A DNA stretch of 64,000 nucleotides from Tamlana sp. I1 (GTDB lineage: Bacteria; Bacteroidota; Bacteroidia; Flavobacteriales; Flavobacteriaceae): positions 62,001-126,000 of the forward strand of contig NZ_JACLAF010000006.1 in assembly GCF_015355625.1 (NCBI RefSeq), in the 5' to 3' direction. The position numbers were made by a program, and so were the translations under genes. Below the pieces are notes generated by a model. That model did not search any database. It had not been told where the DNA came from and saw only the letters and a list, made by a program, of their open reading frames with translations. This document shows positions 17,782 through 26,194 of this stretch, piece after piece (the first letter of the stretch is position 1; every line of letters begins with the position of its first letter).

Positions 17782-19365
17782 CTATACCAAACTCAATATT
17801 TGAACCACAACAATTAATAAAACCATCGCAATAGGATAAACCGTTGCGTAGGCCACAGAGGGCGCATCGGTATCTACTAAATTATCAACCGCAGCTAATC
17901 CTGGTGTACTGGTCATACTTCCCGTTAAGGTTCCTAACAAAGTCAGCATATTTAATTTAAAGAAGGTTCTGCCAATAATTGTGGTAATAATCATGGGTAC
18001 CAAGGTGATTATAATACCATAAATAAACAATTCTAGACCAAACTGTTGAAAAGTAGAAACCATACTAGACCCAGCGCTTGTTCCTACAGCAGCTAAAAAG
18101 AAAAGTAATCCAAATTGACGCAGCAATTGGTTAGCAGCACCCGTCATGGTCCACATAATAGGACCCGTTTTACCAGTTCTTCCTAAAATAAGCGCCACTA
18201 ATAAAATACCTCCTGTAAGCCCTAAGCTGAATGAAAACGAATCGACATTAATACTTATTTTTCCAACTAAAATTCCTAAAATGATTCCTGCAGCAATAGG
18301 TAAAAAATCAGCACTTGAAAGTTTGCTGGTATCGTCTCCAAAAATACGAGTTACATGCTTCATGTTGGCTTTATGACAAACAACCGTTAATTTATCACCA
18401 AATTGCAATTGAAAAGATGGCGAAGGCGAAATGGTAATTCCAGACCTAATAATGCGCGTAATAGTAGCATGGTAAGTTTCTAAAGTATTTAATTGTCCGA
18501 TGGTTTTTTTAACCACTTCTTTATTGGTTACTAAAATAGAACGGATGTCGAAATTAGCTTCCAAAGGTATTTCTTGATCTGTTTCAGATCCAATTAACAG
18601 TTCAATACGCTTTAAAGCATCGCTAGTTCCAACAGCTTTTATAACATCGCCCTTATGAAAAACAATTTCTGGTTCTGGCACAATGGCGACATTGTTTTGC
18701 ATAATTCGTGAAATAACCGCCTTGGTCATGAAACGCACATTTAATTGGCCTAATGTTTTTCCTATTACATTTTCATTTTCAACCACAAAATGCTTTCTAT
18801 AAATTTCAGGGTAACCTGCAGAGACTTCATCTTTATATTTTTTCTCTTCGTCCTTTAAATTCACTTTTAAAATACGAGGTAAAAAACTAACAAAAAGAAT
18901 CACCCCAATAACCCCAAACGGATAGCCAATACCGTAACCAATAGAAGCTAATGGCGAGTCGGTTGCATCGATGGCTGCAGCTAAACCAGGTGTACTAGTT
19001 AAAGCGCCGTTTAACAAACCAATAACTAAATTTTTATCGACACCAAAGAAGTAAAAAACAACAAAGGCTAAAACCCCCGAACTTCCTATTAGAATTGCTG
19101 CTAAAGCCGCCAATTCACGTCCGTTTTTTTTAAAAGATTCGAAAAAGCTAGGCCCCGCTTGAATACCTATGGTGAAAATAAAAAGCACCAAACCGATATA
19201 CTGAAAGTCTTTTGGAACTTGAACCCCATAATGCCCGAAGATTAAGGCGACAAAGATTACGGCTGAAACATCAAGAGAAATCCCTTTTATTTTTATGCGG
19301 CCTATTATAAAACCAATTGCTATAATTAAAAACAACACAAAATAACTGTTAGAAAATAGCCCCAT
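17782..19365 (-). CDS. YidE/YbjL-type putative transporter (aspartate:alanine exchanger superfamily)
   Basis: A 527-residue polytopic inner-membrane protein. Two halves each hold about five to six helices and share the motif TSTPGLAA (near residues 124 and 495), which shows internal duplication. Between them lie two RCK_C/TrkA-C domains (about 190-275 and 280-360; VIGKTLGQLN, KTIGQLNTLE), the standard layout of the AAEx family. AspT exchanges aspartate for alanine, but most family members have no known substrate, so none is given. It converges on the LamG gene with a 12-bp gap. Confidence 0.87.
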   Translation of the reverse strand: MGLFSNSYFVLFLIIAIGFIIGRIKIKGISLDVSAVIFVALIFGHYGVQVPKDFQYIGLVLFIFTIGIQAGPSFFESFKKNGRELAALAAILIGSSGVLAFVVFYFFGVDKNLVIGLLNGALTSTPGLAAAIDATDSPLASIGYGIGYPFGVIGVILFVSFLPRILKVNLKDEEKKYKDEVSAGYPEIYRKHFVVENENVIGKTLGQLNVRFMTKAVISRIMQNNVAIVPEPEIVFHKGDVIKAVGTSDALKRIELLIGSETDQEIPLEANFDIRSILVTNKEVVKKTIGQLNTLETYHATITRIIRSGITISPSPSFQLQFGDKLTVVCHKANMKHVTRIFGDDTSKLSSADFLPIAAGIILGILVGKISINVDSFSFSLGLTGGILLVALILGRTGKTGPIMWTMTGAANQLLRQFGLLFFLAAVGTSAGSSMVSTFQQFGLELFIYGIIITLVPMIITTIIGRTFFKLNMLTLLGTLTGSMTSTPGLAAVDNLVDTDAPSVAYATVYPIAMVLLIVVVQILSLV

Positions 19366-19604
19366 AAGATCAAGTTTTGGTGTCCTACAAATTTAACCAC
19401 TTAATTAGTTTTAAGCGAATTTAAAGTCCAAAGAATTCGGGAAAATCGTTAACTTATTGAGATTCTAAATAAAGCGTTTTAGGTATTATTTTTGAAGAAA
19501 ATTTATCAGCTTATCGAGACCAATTTTGATTAGCCATCATTTAAAAATATTTCACCAAACTAAATTATAACATCAAGTTTGCTTTTCAGACAGCATTAAT
19601 AACT

Positions 19605-20867
19605 TTATTCTAAATTCTTTATTTCCTTTTGAATAGCTTTAATAATATGATCTGGTATTTCTAAGGCTGTTGCCAGTATGGTCCAACGAGGTATTAAAGC
19701 TTGAACCTCATCAATAATTCCTTTAGGATTTTTTATTGAAAACGTATCAGCAACGGCAAGAACATCTTTAATTGTTATTGAAGAACGCTTATTATTAATG
19801 GATAAAGCCCGAGAGGTTGCTTTGAATGTAAATAACGGATTAAGAGCAAAGGTTAAATCGTATGCAGGGCATAAATTCCACCTATTACTTTCTTTGCTAT
19901 AGATAAAACTATGGTTTTTTAAATGGTCGTCTACATTTTTAAATACCAAATTAAAAATCATACGTTTAAACAATTGTTGTAAATCTTTGTGCGGCACTTC
20001 TAATTCTAAGGCCACTTTAAAAACATTTTCATAAGAAGAGTTTTCTGGTTGGCTTTTAAAGTCCCACCCTGTTAACCCAGTTACGGTTAACACATGCTGT
20101 TTTTCGCCATTTTGTCTATCATATCTAAGTGTAGCAAAGTGTTTATTTTCAATAAGCTTTGAGGGCATCATATCGATATTGATTTCATTCGCTAATAAAT
20201 AATAAACATATTCTACTTGTTCTTTATTATACCCATCAGCATCATCAATATGTAGTTTTACTAAATAATGATTATAGTCTTCACTTACCACGCTATCACC
20301 TGCAATAATTTCTCCTGATATTTTATGTTCTGAAATAAGGATTTTTGGTCTTGCTCCACCTGCTGAAGTTCCCATCTTAAAAACGTTAAGTAAAGACAGC
20401 TCATCGAGAGCGTTACCTGTTGTATCTGCTTTTAATTTTAAAACCTTTTCTAAGATGCTAATAATCTCGTCGATGTTTACTGTTGATGTTTTAGGCAATT
20501 CTTTTATAGGTCTATACGTTAAAGCGCCCATACCGCGATCTGCGACATAAGCCAACTGCTCCAATGGTGTTACTTTTTGCACCCCACGCACTTTTAACCA
20601 TTCTTGAAAAATGATATTTCCAAAAGTATCAGGTAGCGAATCGGCTATCATTGGAGGTAAACCCTGAAAAGTCTCCTTTTGGAATTCGGTAAAAACCTGC
20701 ACTGGTTTTCTGCGTTTAAATATAAAAGGAAAGAGTTTTGAATATTTGCCAGATTCTAAAAACTCAGGGTTGTATTGAAAAAATGATTTACCCTGATCTA
20801 TGTCATAACCCAACTTTCCAATCTCTTGGTTAAAAGCAAAAACAGCTATAATTTTATCTCTGGCCAT
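19605..20867 (-). CDS. hipA: HipA-family serine/threonine kinase toxin
   Basis: A 420-residue HipA-like kinase. The N-terminal HipA_N region (about 8-120) is followed by the nucleotide-binding loop GTSAGGARPK (166-175). The catalytic NVDDHLKN (Asp313, Asn318) corresponds to Asp309/Asn314 of E. coli HipA, and Asp337 in AYDLTF to the metal-binding Asp332. All key residues are present, so the kinase should be active. E. coli HipA phosphorylates glutamyl-tRNA synthetase and causes growth arrest; the target here is unknown. It starts 3 bp after hipB, and the pair forms a type II toxin-antitoxin module. Confidence 0.92.
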   Translation of the reverse strand: MARDKIIAVFAFNQEIGKLGYDIDQGKSFFQYNPEFLESGKYSKLFPFIFKRRKPVQVFTEFQKETFQGLPPMIADSLPDTFGNIIFQEWLKVRGVQKVTPLEQLAYVADRGMGALTYRPIKELPKTSTVNIDEIISILEKVLKLKADTTGNALDELSLLNVFKMGTSAGGARPKILISEHKISGEIIAGDSVVSEDYNHYLVKLHIDDADGYNKEQVEYVYYLLANEINIDMMPSKLIENKHFATLRYDRQNGEKQHVLTVTGLTGWDFKSQPENSSYENVFKVALELEVPHKDLQQLFKRMIFNLVFKNVDDHLKNHSFIYSKESNRWNLCPAYDLTFALNPLFTFKATSRALSINNKRSSITIKDVLAVADTFSIKNPKGIIDEVQALIPRWTILATALEIPDHIIKAIQKEIKNLE

Positions 20868-20870
20868 CTA

Positions 20871-21134
20871 TTAATACAATGAAATGTTATCTTGATTCGC
20901 TATTTCCCTATCTATTTCTTTAGTAATAGCTGGTAGTAACCCAAAATGATTAACAATTTTCAAGACCGTATCTAAGGTCGCATTTTTACCATTCTCAAAT
21001 TTTTGGATGGTATACCTGGACAAGCCCAAAGCTTCCCCAAGGTCCTCTTGCGACATATTGTAGCTTTGCCTTTTCTTTTTACAAAGGTCACCTAGCTTCA
21101 TTTTTACATCTTTAATTGTGATTGGATTAATCAT
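20871..21134 (-). CDS. hipB: HipB-like HTH antitoxin/repressor
   Basis: An 87-residue XRE-family helix-turn-helix protein. The DNA-binding domain (about 12-66) has the classical motif MSQEDLGEALGLSRYTIQKFENG. The C-terminus is short. It precedes hipA by 3 bp. HipB proteins neutralise HipA and repress their own operon; a perfect inverted repeat right upstream of this start codon supports autoregulation. Confidence 0.9.
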   Translation of the reverse strand: MINPITIKDVKMKLGDLCKKKRQSYNMSQEDLGEALGLSRYTIQKFENGKNATLDTVLKIVNHFGLLPAITKEIDREIANQDNISLY

Positions 21135-21138
21135 ATTT

Positions 21139-21194
21139 GTTTATTATAATACACAAATATACTAAAAATAAACAAAATGTGTATTATAATAAAC
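21139..21194. promoter_or_regulatory. hipBA operator: perfect 17-bp inverted repeat
   Basis: GTTTATTATAATACACA (21139-21155) is repeated in exact reverse complement at 21178-21194, with centres 39 bp apart. Each arm also contains the inner palindrome TATTATAATA. The repeat starts 5 bp upstream of the hipB ATG and covers its promoter region. Two HipB dimers could bind it on nearly the same helical face and loop or bend the DNA. Confidence 0.8.
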
Positions 21195-21291
21195 ATTTAA
21201 AAGAAATTCTACATAATGAATTAAAGCTTGATTTTATTTTGATTTAAAAACACGAGGCTGGCTAAAATATAAGTGAATATGATACGAGAAA

Positions 21292-22194
21292 CTAATCTGA
21301 TTTATTAAGGTTATAACTATAACTAACAAGATATTCATTTGCTTTCCTATATTTAGAAGGCGTCATTTTTTTAAGTTGTTTAAAGTGCTTAATAAAATTC
21401 GATATGTTATGATAGCCTGACATATATGCTATTTGTTCAATCGCATGATTTTCTTCAATCAGAAGTCTCGAAGCATAACTTATTCTAAGATCTTTCAAAA
21501 AAGACGAGAAGCTTTTACCTGTATGTTTTTTAAAAAATCTACAAAAAGTAGTCGGTGAAAGGTTTGCTAAGGAAGCAACTTCTGCAAGACGTATAGTTCT
21601 ATGAAAGTTTTGCATTATATAATGATAAACCGTATTAAATCTTTGGTCTTTAAATTCAAAAAATTGTCTTGCAAATGCTTCACTAGCTAAATATTCACAA
21701 TGCTCAGATTTATCTATAATATTTAGAATACTAAATAAACATAACACACGTTTAAAATCAGTTTGCTCATTCATCCTGAGCAACGTGTTAGAGATTTCTT
21801 TATGGGCATGACCTTGAATTTTAATACCTCGTAATGCTTTAGAGTAAATAGAATCTAGAAATTTCATTTCAGATAATGCTGAAAAATCAGATCCATGAAA
21901 ATTCTCCTCAAAATGAACAACAATAGCTTTCGCCATTGACTTAGAGGGAATCGCATAGTGAGAACTTGAATTTTTCCATTGATGAGGAACATTCTTTCCT
22001 AATAAAACTAAATCTCCTGGTTCAAAAGTTTGAATACTATCCCCTATAAAACGAGTGCCATGCCCTTGTATTACTAAAATTAATTCTAATTCAGGGTGAT
22101 AATGCCATGGAAATTCAAAATATGGCACCTCAATATTTTGATACAAAACAGCTTTTTTATTTGCTTTTTGATGCCTTATAAGTTCTGGCTTCAT
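21292..22194 (-). CDS. AraC-family transcriptional regulator with cupin sensor domain
   Basis: A 300-residue regulator. The N-terminal cupin (about 15-110) has the HYHPELELILV metal-site-like motif and the downstream FEPGDLVLLG and VPHQW segments typical of sugar-responsive AraC proteins. The C-terminal two-helix-turn-helix domain (about 190-290) contains NLSPTTFCRFFKKHTG and IAYMSGYHNISNFIKHFKQ. It is divergent from the sugar-acid operon that begins 348 bp away, so it most likely controls that operon in response to its substrate. Confidence 0.9.
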   Translation of the reverse strand: MKPELIRHQKANKKAVLYQNIEVPYFEFPWHYHPELELILVIQGHGTRFIGDSIQTFEPGDLVLLGKNVPHQWKNSSSHYAIPSKSMAKAIVVHFEENFHGSDFSALSEMKFLDSIYSKALRGIKIQGHAHKEISNTLLRMNEQTDFKRVLCLFSILNIIDKSEHCEYLASEAFARQFFEFKDQRFNTVYHYIMQNFHRTIRLAEVASLANLSPTTFCRFFKKHTGKSFSSFLKDLRISYASRLLIEENHAIEQIAYMSGYHNISNFIKHFKQLKKMTPSKYRKANEYLVSYSYNLNKSD

Positions 22195-22542
22195 TTATCT
22201 AATATTATCTTTTTAAATACTTTGTATAAACAAAAAGACAAGATAGTATAAAAATTGACTAATTTATAGCAAGTAAATACAAATAATATTAAATAATATT
22301 GGTAAATGATTTTAATAGGTGATAAGTCTGAAAAATCGATACACTTTTGCTGTTGAAGTAATTATAAAATACTTGACGTTGAATACCTCTGGCTTTGCTT
22401 CTATTTTGTGCAACAAAACTTAAAGACACGTAAGTAACGGTATTCTATCATGTTAACTAAAAGCAATAATGAATCTTGACAAATTTGATTAAACTATTAA
22501 AAAACGATATTCCAAAAACGCTTATAAATATTAATTATTGAT
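22195..22542. other. Divergent intergenic region between the AraC gene and the sugar-acid operon
   Basis: This 348-bp region must hold both promoters. I find no strong TTTG/TAnnTTTG pair and no clear direct repeats typical of AraC sites, and no small gene that I can support. Confidence 0.5.
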
Positions 22543-23754
22543 ATGAAAATTATTAAGGCTGAAGTTATTGTTTGTGCTCCAGGGAGAAACTTTGTTACTA
22601 TTAAAATAGAAACGGATCAAGGTATTTATGGCTTAGGTGACGCTACTTTAAATGGCAGAGAACTTGCTGTTGCGACATATTTAGAAAAACACCTCATACC
22701 TTGTTTGATAGGTAGAGACCCTTTTGATTCTGAGGATATATGGCATTACTTTTATCGTGGAGTGTATTGGAGAAGAGGCGCTGTAAACATGACGGCAATT
22801 GGAGCCATAGATATGGCTTTATGGGACATAAAAGGCAAAGCTTTAGATGTTCCTGTTTATAAATTACTAGGCGGTAAAAGCAGGCAAAAACTAATGGCCT
22901 ACACCCATGCCCAAGGGAGGGATATGGAAGAAACCATTGATAAAGTAGCAGAAAAAGTGGCGCAAGGCTACCAAGCAGTTCGTGTACAGTCCGGGGTTCC
23001 AGGGATGAAAGATATTTATGGGATTTCTAATGACAAAAAATCTTACGAACCTGCAATCATTGGTCAGAAACCAATAGAAGAAAGTTGGAACACATCTAAG
23101 TACCTAAACTACATCCCTAAACTGTTCTCAAAAGTTAGGGAAACATTTTCAGATGATTTACACCTTCTACATGACGCACACCACAGATTAACCCCCATTG
23201 AGGCTGCACGACTTGGTAAAGAATTAGAACCTTTTAACTTGTTCTGGTTAGAAGATACGATTCCTGCAGAATTACAAGAAGGTTTTAAACTTTTACGCCA
23301 ACACACCTCTACGCCTTTGGCCGTAGGAGAAATTTTCAATACTATTTATGACTGTCAAGACTTGATTACTAATCAACTGATCGATTATATACGTATGACT
23401 ATTGCTCATGGAGGCGGCATAACGCCCATGTTAAAAATTGCATCATTAGCCGGCTTATACCATATAAAAACAGGGTGTCACGGGCCATCAGATCTATCGC
23501 CAATTAACTTAGCTGCATGCTTACACTTTGGTACTGCAATAAATAATTTTGGAATCCAAGAATATATGGGATATGCAGATCTAACCATGGAAGTCTTTAA
23601 GTTTTCACATGATTTTAAAAATGGATTCTTCACCATGAGTGAGGCTCCTGGTTTAGGTATAGACATGGATTTCGAAAAAGCAAAAAAACACCAATATAAA
23701 CAAGCATATTTACCCGTAAATAGACTTGAAGACGGTACGCTTCATAGCTGGTAA
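22543..23754 (+). CDS. manD: Mannonate dehydratase-type enolase superfamily enzyme (ManD family)
   Basis: A 403-residue sugar-acid dehydratase. The N-terminal capping domain (about 1-112) precedes an enolase barrel. Metal ligands are visible as Asp211 (HDAHHR), Glu237 (WLEDT) and Glu263 (VGEIF). His213, His313 (GCHGPSD) and Glu340 (GIQEYMGY) are the other expected active-site residues of the ManD subgroup. The family dehydrates D-mannonate and/or D-gluconate to 2-keto-3-deoxygluconate, though some members act poorly on either. It heads a three-gene operon with an SDR and a lactonase, suggesting oxidation of a sugar to lactone, hydrolysis and dehydration. The substrate is not fixed by sequence. 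Confidence 0.85.
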   Translation: MKIIKAEVIVCAPGRNFVTIKIETDQGIYGLGDATLNGRELAVATYLEKHLIPCLIGRDPFDSEDIWHYFYRGVYWRRGAVNMTAIGAIDMALWDIKGKALDVPVYKLLGGKSRQKLMAYTHAQGRDMEETIDKVAEKVAQGYQAVRVQSGVPGMKDIYGISNDKKSYEPAIIGQKPIEESWNTSKYLNYIPKLFSKVRETFSDDLHLLHDAHHRLTPIEAARLGKELEPFNLFWLEDTIPAELQEGFKLLRQHTSTPLAVGEIFNTIYDCQDLITNQLIDYIRMTIAHGGGITPMLKIASLAGLYHIKTGCHGPSDLSPINLAACLHFGTAINNFGIQEYMGYADLTMEVFKFSHDFKNGFFTMSEAPGLGIDMDFEKAKKHQYKQAYLPVNRLEDGTLHSW

Positions 23755-23779
23755 ATAGTAACTTTAAACGAATTACAAT

Positions 23780-24559
23780 ATGCAACGATTCACAGATAAA
23801 ACAGTAGTAATAACAGGAGCCTCTAAACTAGGAGGTGTTGGCGCTTCAACAGCGCAATTATTTGTTAAAGAGGGTGCTAACGTTATCATGTTAGACATGG
23901 ACGAGGATAATGGACATAAATTACAAGAACATTTAGGTGCTAAAACCCTTTTCTTAAAATGCAATGTAGCCGATGAAACTTCAGTTAAAAATTGTTTTGA
24001 AAAAGGAATACAGACCTTTGGAAGCGTTGATTATCTAGTAAATAATGCCGGTATACTTGCCTATACTCCTGTTCATGAGACGACACTAGAGGAATGGAAT
24101 CGCATTATGGGTGTAAATATTACAGGACAGTTTCTATGTGCTAAATATGCCATTTCATCCATGTTAAAAAAACAAAAGGGCGCTATCGTTAATGTAGGAA
24201 GCGCTCAATCTTTCATGAGTCAGAAAAAGGTAGCCCCATATGTGACTTCTAAAACCGCTATACTAGGATTAACACGAAGTATTGCTGTTGATTATGCACC
24301 AAATATACGATGCAACGCCGTTTGCCCCAGTACCATTGATACACCAATGCTTGCATGGGCCCTAGAACAATCTCCAGACCCTAAAGCGGTAATGGATGAA
24401 TGTTTGGATATGCATTTAATGAAGCGCGTTGCTAAACCAGAAGAAATAGCATCATTAATTGCCTTTTTATGTAGTGATGATTCGGCTAATATCACTGGTC
24501 AGTCTTTTAGAAGTGATGGTGGAATTGGCATTTTAATAGATGGCAGTATACAGGAATAA
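23780..24559 (+). CDS. SDR-family NAD(P)-dependent oxidoreductase
   Basis: A 259-residue classical short-chain dehydrogenase. The Rossmann glycine motif is TGASKLGGVG, a slightly extended form of TGxxxGxG. NNAGI is at about 91-95, the catalytic Ser is in NVGSAQS and the Tyr-Lys pair is in PYVTSK. The C-terminal ITGQSFRSDGG is typical. It lies 25 bp after the ManD gene and is followed 43 bp later by an SMP-30 lactonase. In such operons the SDR usually oxidises the sugar or a keto-deoxy acid intermediate; which one applies here is not decidable. Confidence 0.87.
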   Translation: MQRFTDKTVVITGASKLGGVGASTAQLFVKEGANVIMLDMDEDNGHKLQEHLGAKTLFLKCNVADETSVKNCFEKGIQTFGSVDYLVNNAGILAYTPVHETTLEEWNRIMGVNITGQFLCAKYAISSMLKKQKGAIVNVGSAQSFMSQKKVAPYVTSKTAILGLTRSIAVDYAPNIRCNAVCPSTIDTPMLAWALEQSPDPKAVMDECLDMHLMKRVAKPEEIASLIAFLCSDDSANITGQSFRSDGGIGILIDGSIQE

Positions 24560-24602
24560 TTCCTAATTATTTATTTTGTCTTTTTTTAAACTTAAATAAA
24601 TT

Positions 24603-25490
24603 ATGAAAAAAGAACACTTTGATGTCCAACCCATTTTCGAGTACACCTGCGAGCATGGTGAAGGTCCTATTTGGGATTGCGAAACTGAAACTTTCTACTG
24701 GGTTGACTTGTTAAAGGGGCGTATTCAAAAAGGAGCATGGTTAACAAAGAAGGTAGACATTCACACTATAGATCAAGCTGTTGGAGCTATTGCTTTACAT
24801 GATAACAATCAAATAATTATAGCCGCAAGAGATGGTTTTGGCATCTATAATGAATTAAAACATACTTTTAATCTTATTGAGCCTTCCCCTATTATTAATA
24901 ATAAAAATGTTCGGTTTAATGATGGTGCTATAGATCCTGTTGGACGTTTTTTTGCAGGAACGATGGAGTGGAACGGTAAGCGAGAAAAAGGAGCTCTCTA
25001 TCGACTAGATACAGACCATTCAATACATCTTATAGAAGAAAGGCTTACCATACCAAATGGCATGGGGTGGAACAAGGCTAATACTACTTTCTATATGATA
25101 GATACAGAACAACATTGCATGTTCGCATATGATTATAGTATGAATACTGGCGCGCTCTCAAATAAACGCATTCATGTTCAATTTAACAATAACGAATTTC
25201 CAGATGGGATGACCATAGACGTCAATGATCATTTTTGGATTGCACTTTGGGGCGGCGGCAAAATAGTTCACCTTGATGAAAAGGGTAAAAAAATCAAAGA
25301 TATCATATTACCTGTTCCCTACCCTACAAGCTGCTGTTTTGGCGGTCCCAATTTGGACCACCTACTTATAACGTCTTCTAGACTCGTTATGAGTGCTGAA
25401 GACATTTTGAAATACCCATTATCAGGAAGAAATTTATTGATTAAAACGGATTCTAAAGGAAAAAAGAGGAATTCGAGTCGTCTTCTTTGA
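24603..25490 (+). CDS. SMP-30/gluconolactonase-family sugar lactonase, possibly with altered C-terminus
   Basis: A 295-residue six-bladed beta-propeller lactonase. Expected metal and substrate residues are seen: Glu in EHGEGPIWD (about 20), Asn in VRFNDGAID and IPNGMGWN, and Asp in FPDGMTID (about 200). It would hydrolyse an aldonolactone made by a sugar dehydrogenase. The final residues (GKKRNSSRLL) do not look like the family's usual ending. Shifting frame in the A-rich stretch near 25458-25465 restores an acidic, phenylalanine-containing tail (GKKEEFES), so a one-base frameshift close to the stop is possible. The core fold should be unaffected. Confidence 0.82.
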   Translation: MKKEHFDVQPIFEYTCEHGEGPIWDCETETFYWVDLLKGRIQKGAWLTKKVDIHTIDQAVGAIALHDNNQIIIAARDGFGIYNELKHTFNLIEPSPIINNKNVRFNDGAIDPVGRFFAGTMEWNGKREKGALYRLDTDHSIHLIEERLTIPNGMGWNKANTTFYMIDTEQHCMFAYDYSMNTGALSNKRIHVQFNNNEFPDGMTIDVNDHFWIALWGGGKIVHLDEKGKKIKDIILPVPYPTSCCFGGPNLDHLLITSSRLVMSAEDILKYPLSGRNLLIKTDSKGKKRNSSRLL

Positions 25491-25530
25491 AACTAACCTA
25501 ACTTTTGTTTCTAACCCCTTTTAATGCTAA

Positions 25531-25550
25531 CCTGCCTGCTGGCAGGCAGG
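25531..25550. repeat. Short palindrome of a type common in flavobacterial intergenic DNA
   Basis: CCTGCCTGC, 2 nt, GCAGGCAGG forms a perfect 9-bp stem and is strikingly GC-rich in AT-rich surroundings. From memory, similar palindromes recur between genes in Flavobacteriaceae. It has no T-run, so it is not a typical terminator, though it is the only hairpin after the lactonase gene. The rest of the interval 25491-25876 holds nothing that I can identify. Confidence 0.6.
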
Positions 25551-25876
25551 AATTAAACCATTCAGAAGTCAATTTAGAGGAGTCAAAAATATAGAATTCT
25601 TCCTTTACAGATTAACCACAATTTTTGCATAAACACAACAATTAGGATTGATCCGAAATTTGATTTATCAGATTAAACTTGCAGAAACTATTATTGATTA
25701 GCAATCAGTTAAAAATATCTCTGGAACCTCAATATGATGATGTCTGGTATACTTTTTAGACCTCGCCGGAATCATTCCATACTAAAATCAAACAAACTAA
25801 GCACAAATAAATTTTGCACGTATCATTTTAATAAAAAACGATAAAAACAGAAAAAATGTATTTGAAGTATTTAAAT

Positions 25877-25910
25877 AAAAAAAGCCTCATCTAATAAAAG
25901 ATAAGGCTTT
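25877..25910 (-). terminator. Intrinsic terminator after the tRNA genes
   Basis: On the minus strand AAAGCCTTATCT pairs with AGATGAGGCTTT across a short loop and is followed by T residues. It lies 3 bp beyond the tRNA-Leu 3' end, so it ends the tRNA-Gly/tRNA-Leu transcript. Confidence 0.8.
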
Positions 25911-25912
25911 AG

Positions 25913-25996
25913 TACTGAAGACGGGACTTGAACCCGTACGTCCTAATGGACATTGGATTTTAAGTCCAACGTGTCTACCAATTCCACCACTTCAGC
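25913..25996 (-). tRNA. tRNA-Leu (anticodon TAA)
   Basis: An 84-nt class II tRNA on the minus strand. The acceptor stem is GCTGAAG/CTTCAGT with G1.U72, the D-loop contains TTGGTAGAC, and the anticodon stem-loop is TTGGA CTTAAAA TCCAA with anticodon TAA. A long variable arm (TGTCCATTAGGACG) and the T-arm GGGTTCAAGTCCC follow. CCA is not encoded. The long variable arm confirms a leucine-type tRNA. Confidence 0.97.
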
Positions 25997-26024
25997 AACT
26001 TGGTATATTTTAAGAAAGTTTCAG

Positions 26025-26096
26025 AGCGAAAGACGGGATTTGAACCCGCGACCCCCACCTTGGCAAGGTGATGCTCTACCCCTGAGCTACTTTCGC
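26025..26096 (-). tRNA. tRNA-Gly (anticodon GCC)
   Basis: A 72-nt tRNA on the minus strand. The acceptor stem is GCGAAAG/CTTTCGC with discriminator T, the D-arm contains AGCTCAGGGGTAGAGC, the anticodon loop is TTGCCAA (GCC), and the T-arm is GCGGGTTCAAATCCCGT. CCA is not encoded. It lies 28 bp upstream of tRNA-Leu on the same strand. Confidence 0.97.
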
Positions 26097-26194
26097 AGTC
26101 TTTTAATGAACTAAGCAATATCGCTATTGCGGATGCAAATTTAAAACTTTTATGCAAATACCAAAGCCTTTTTCGAAAATAAATTAAATTATTT

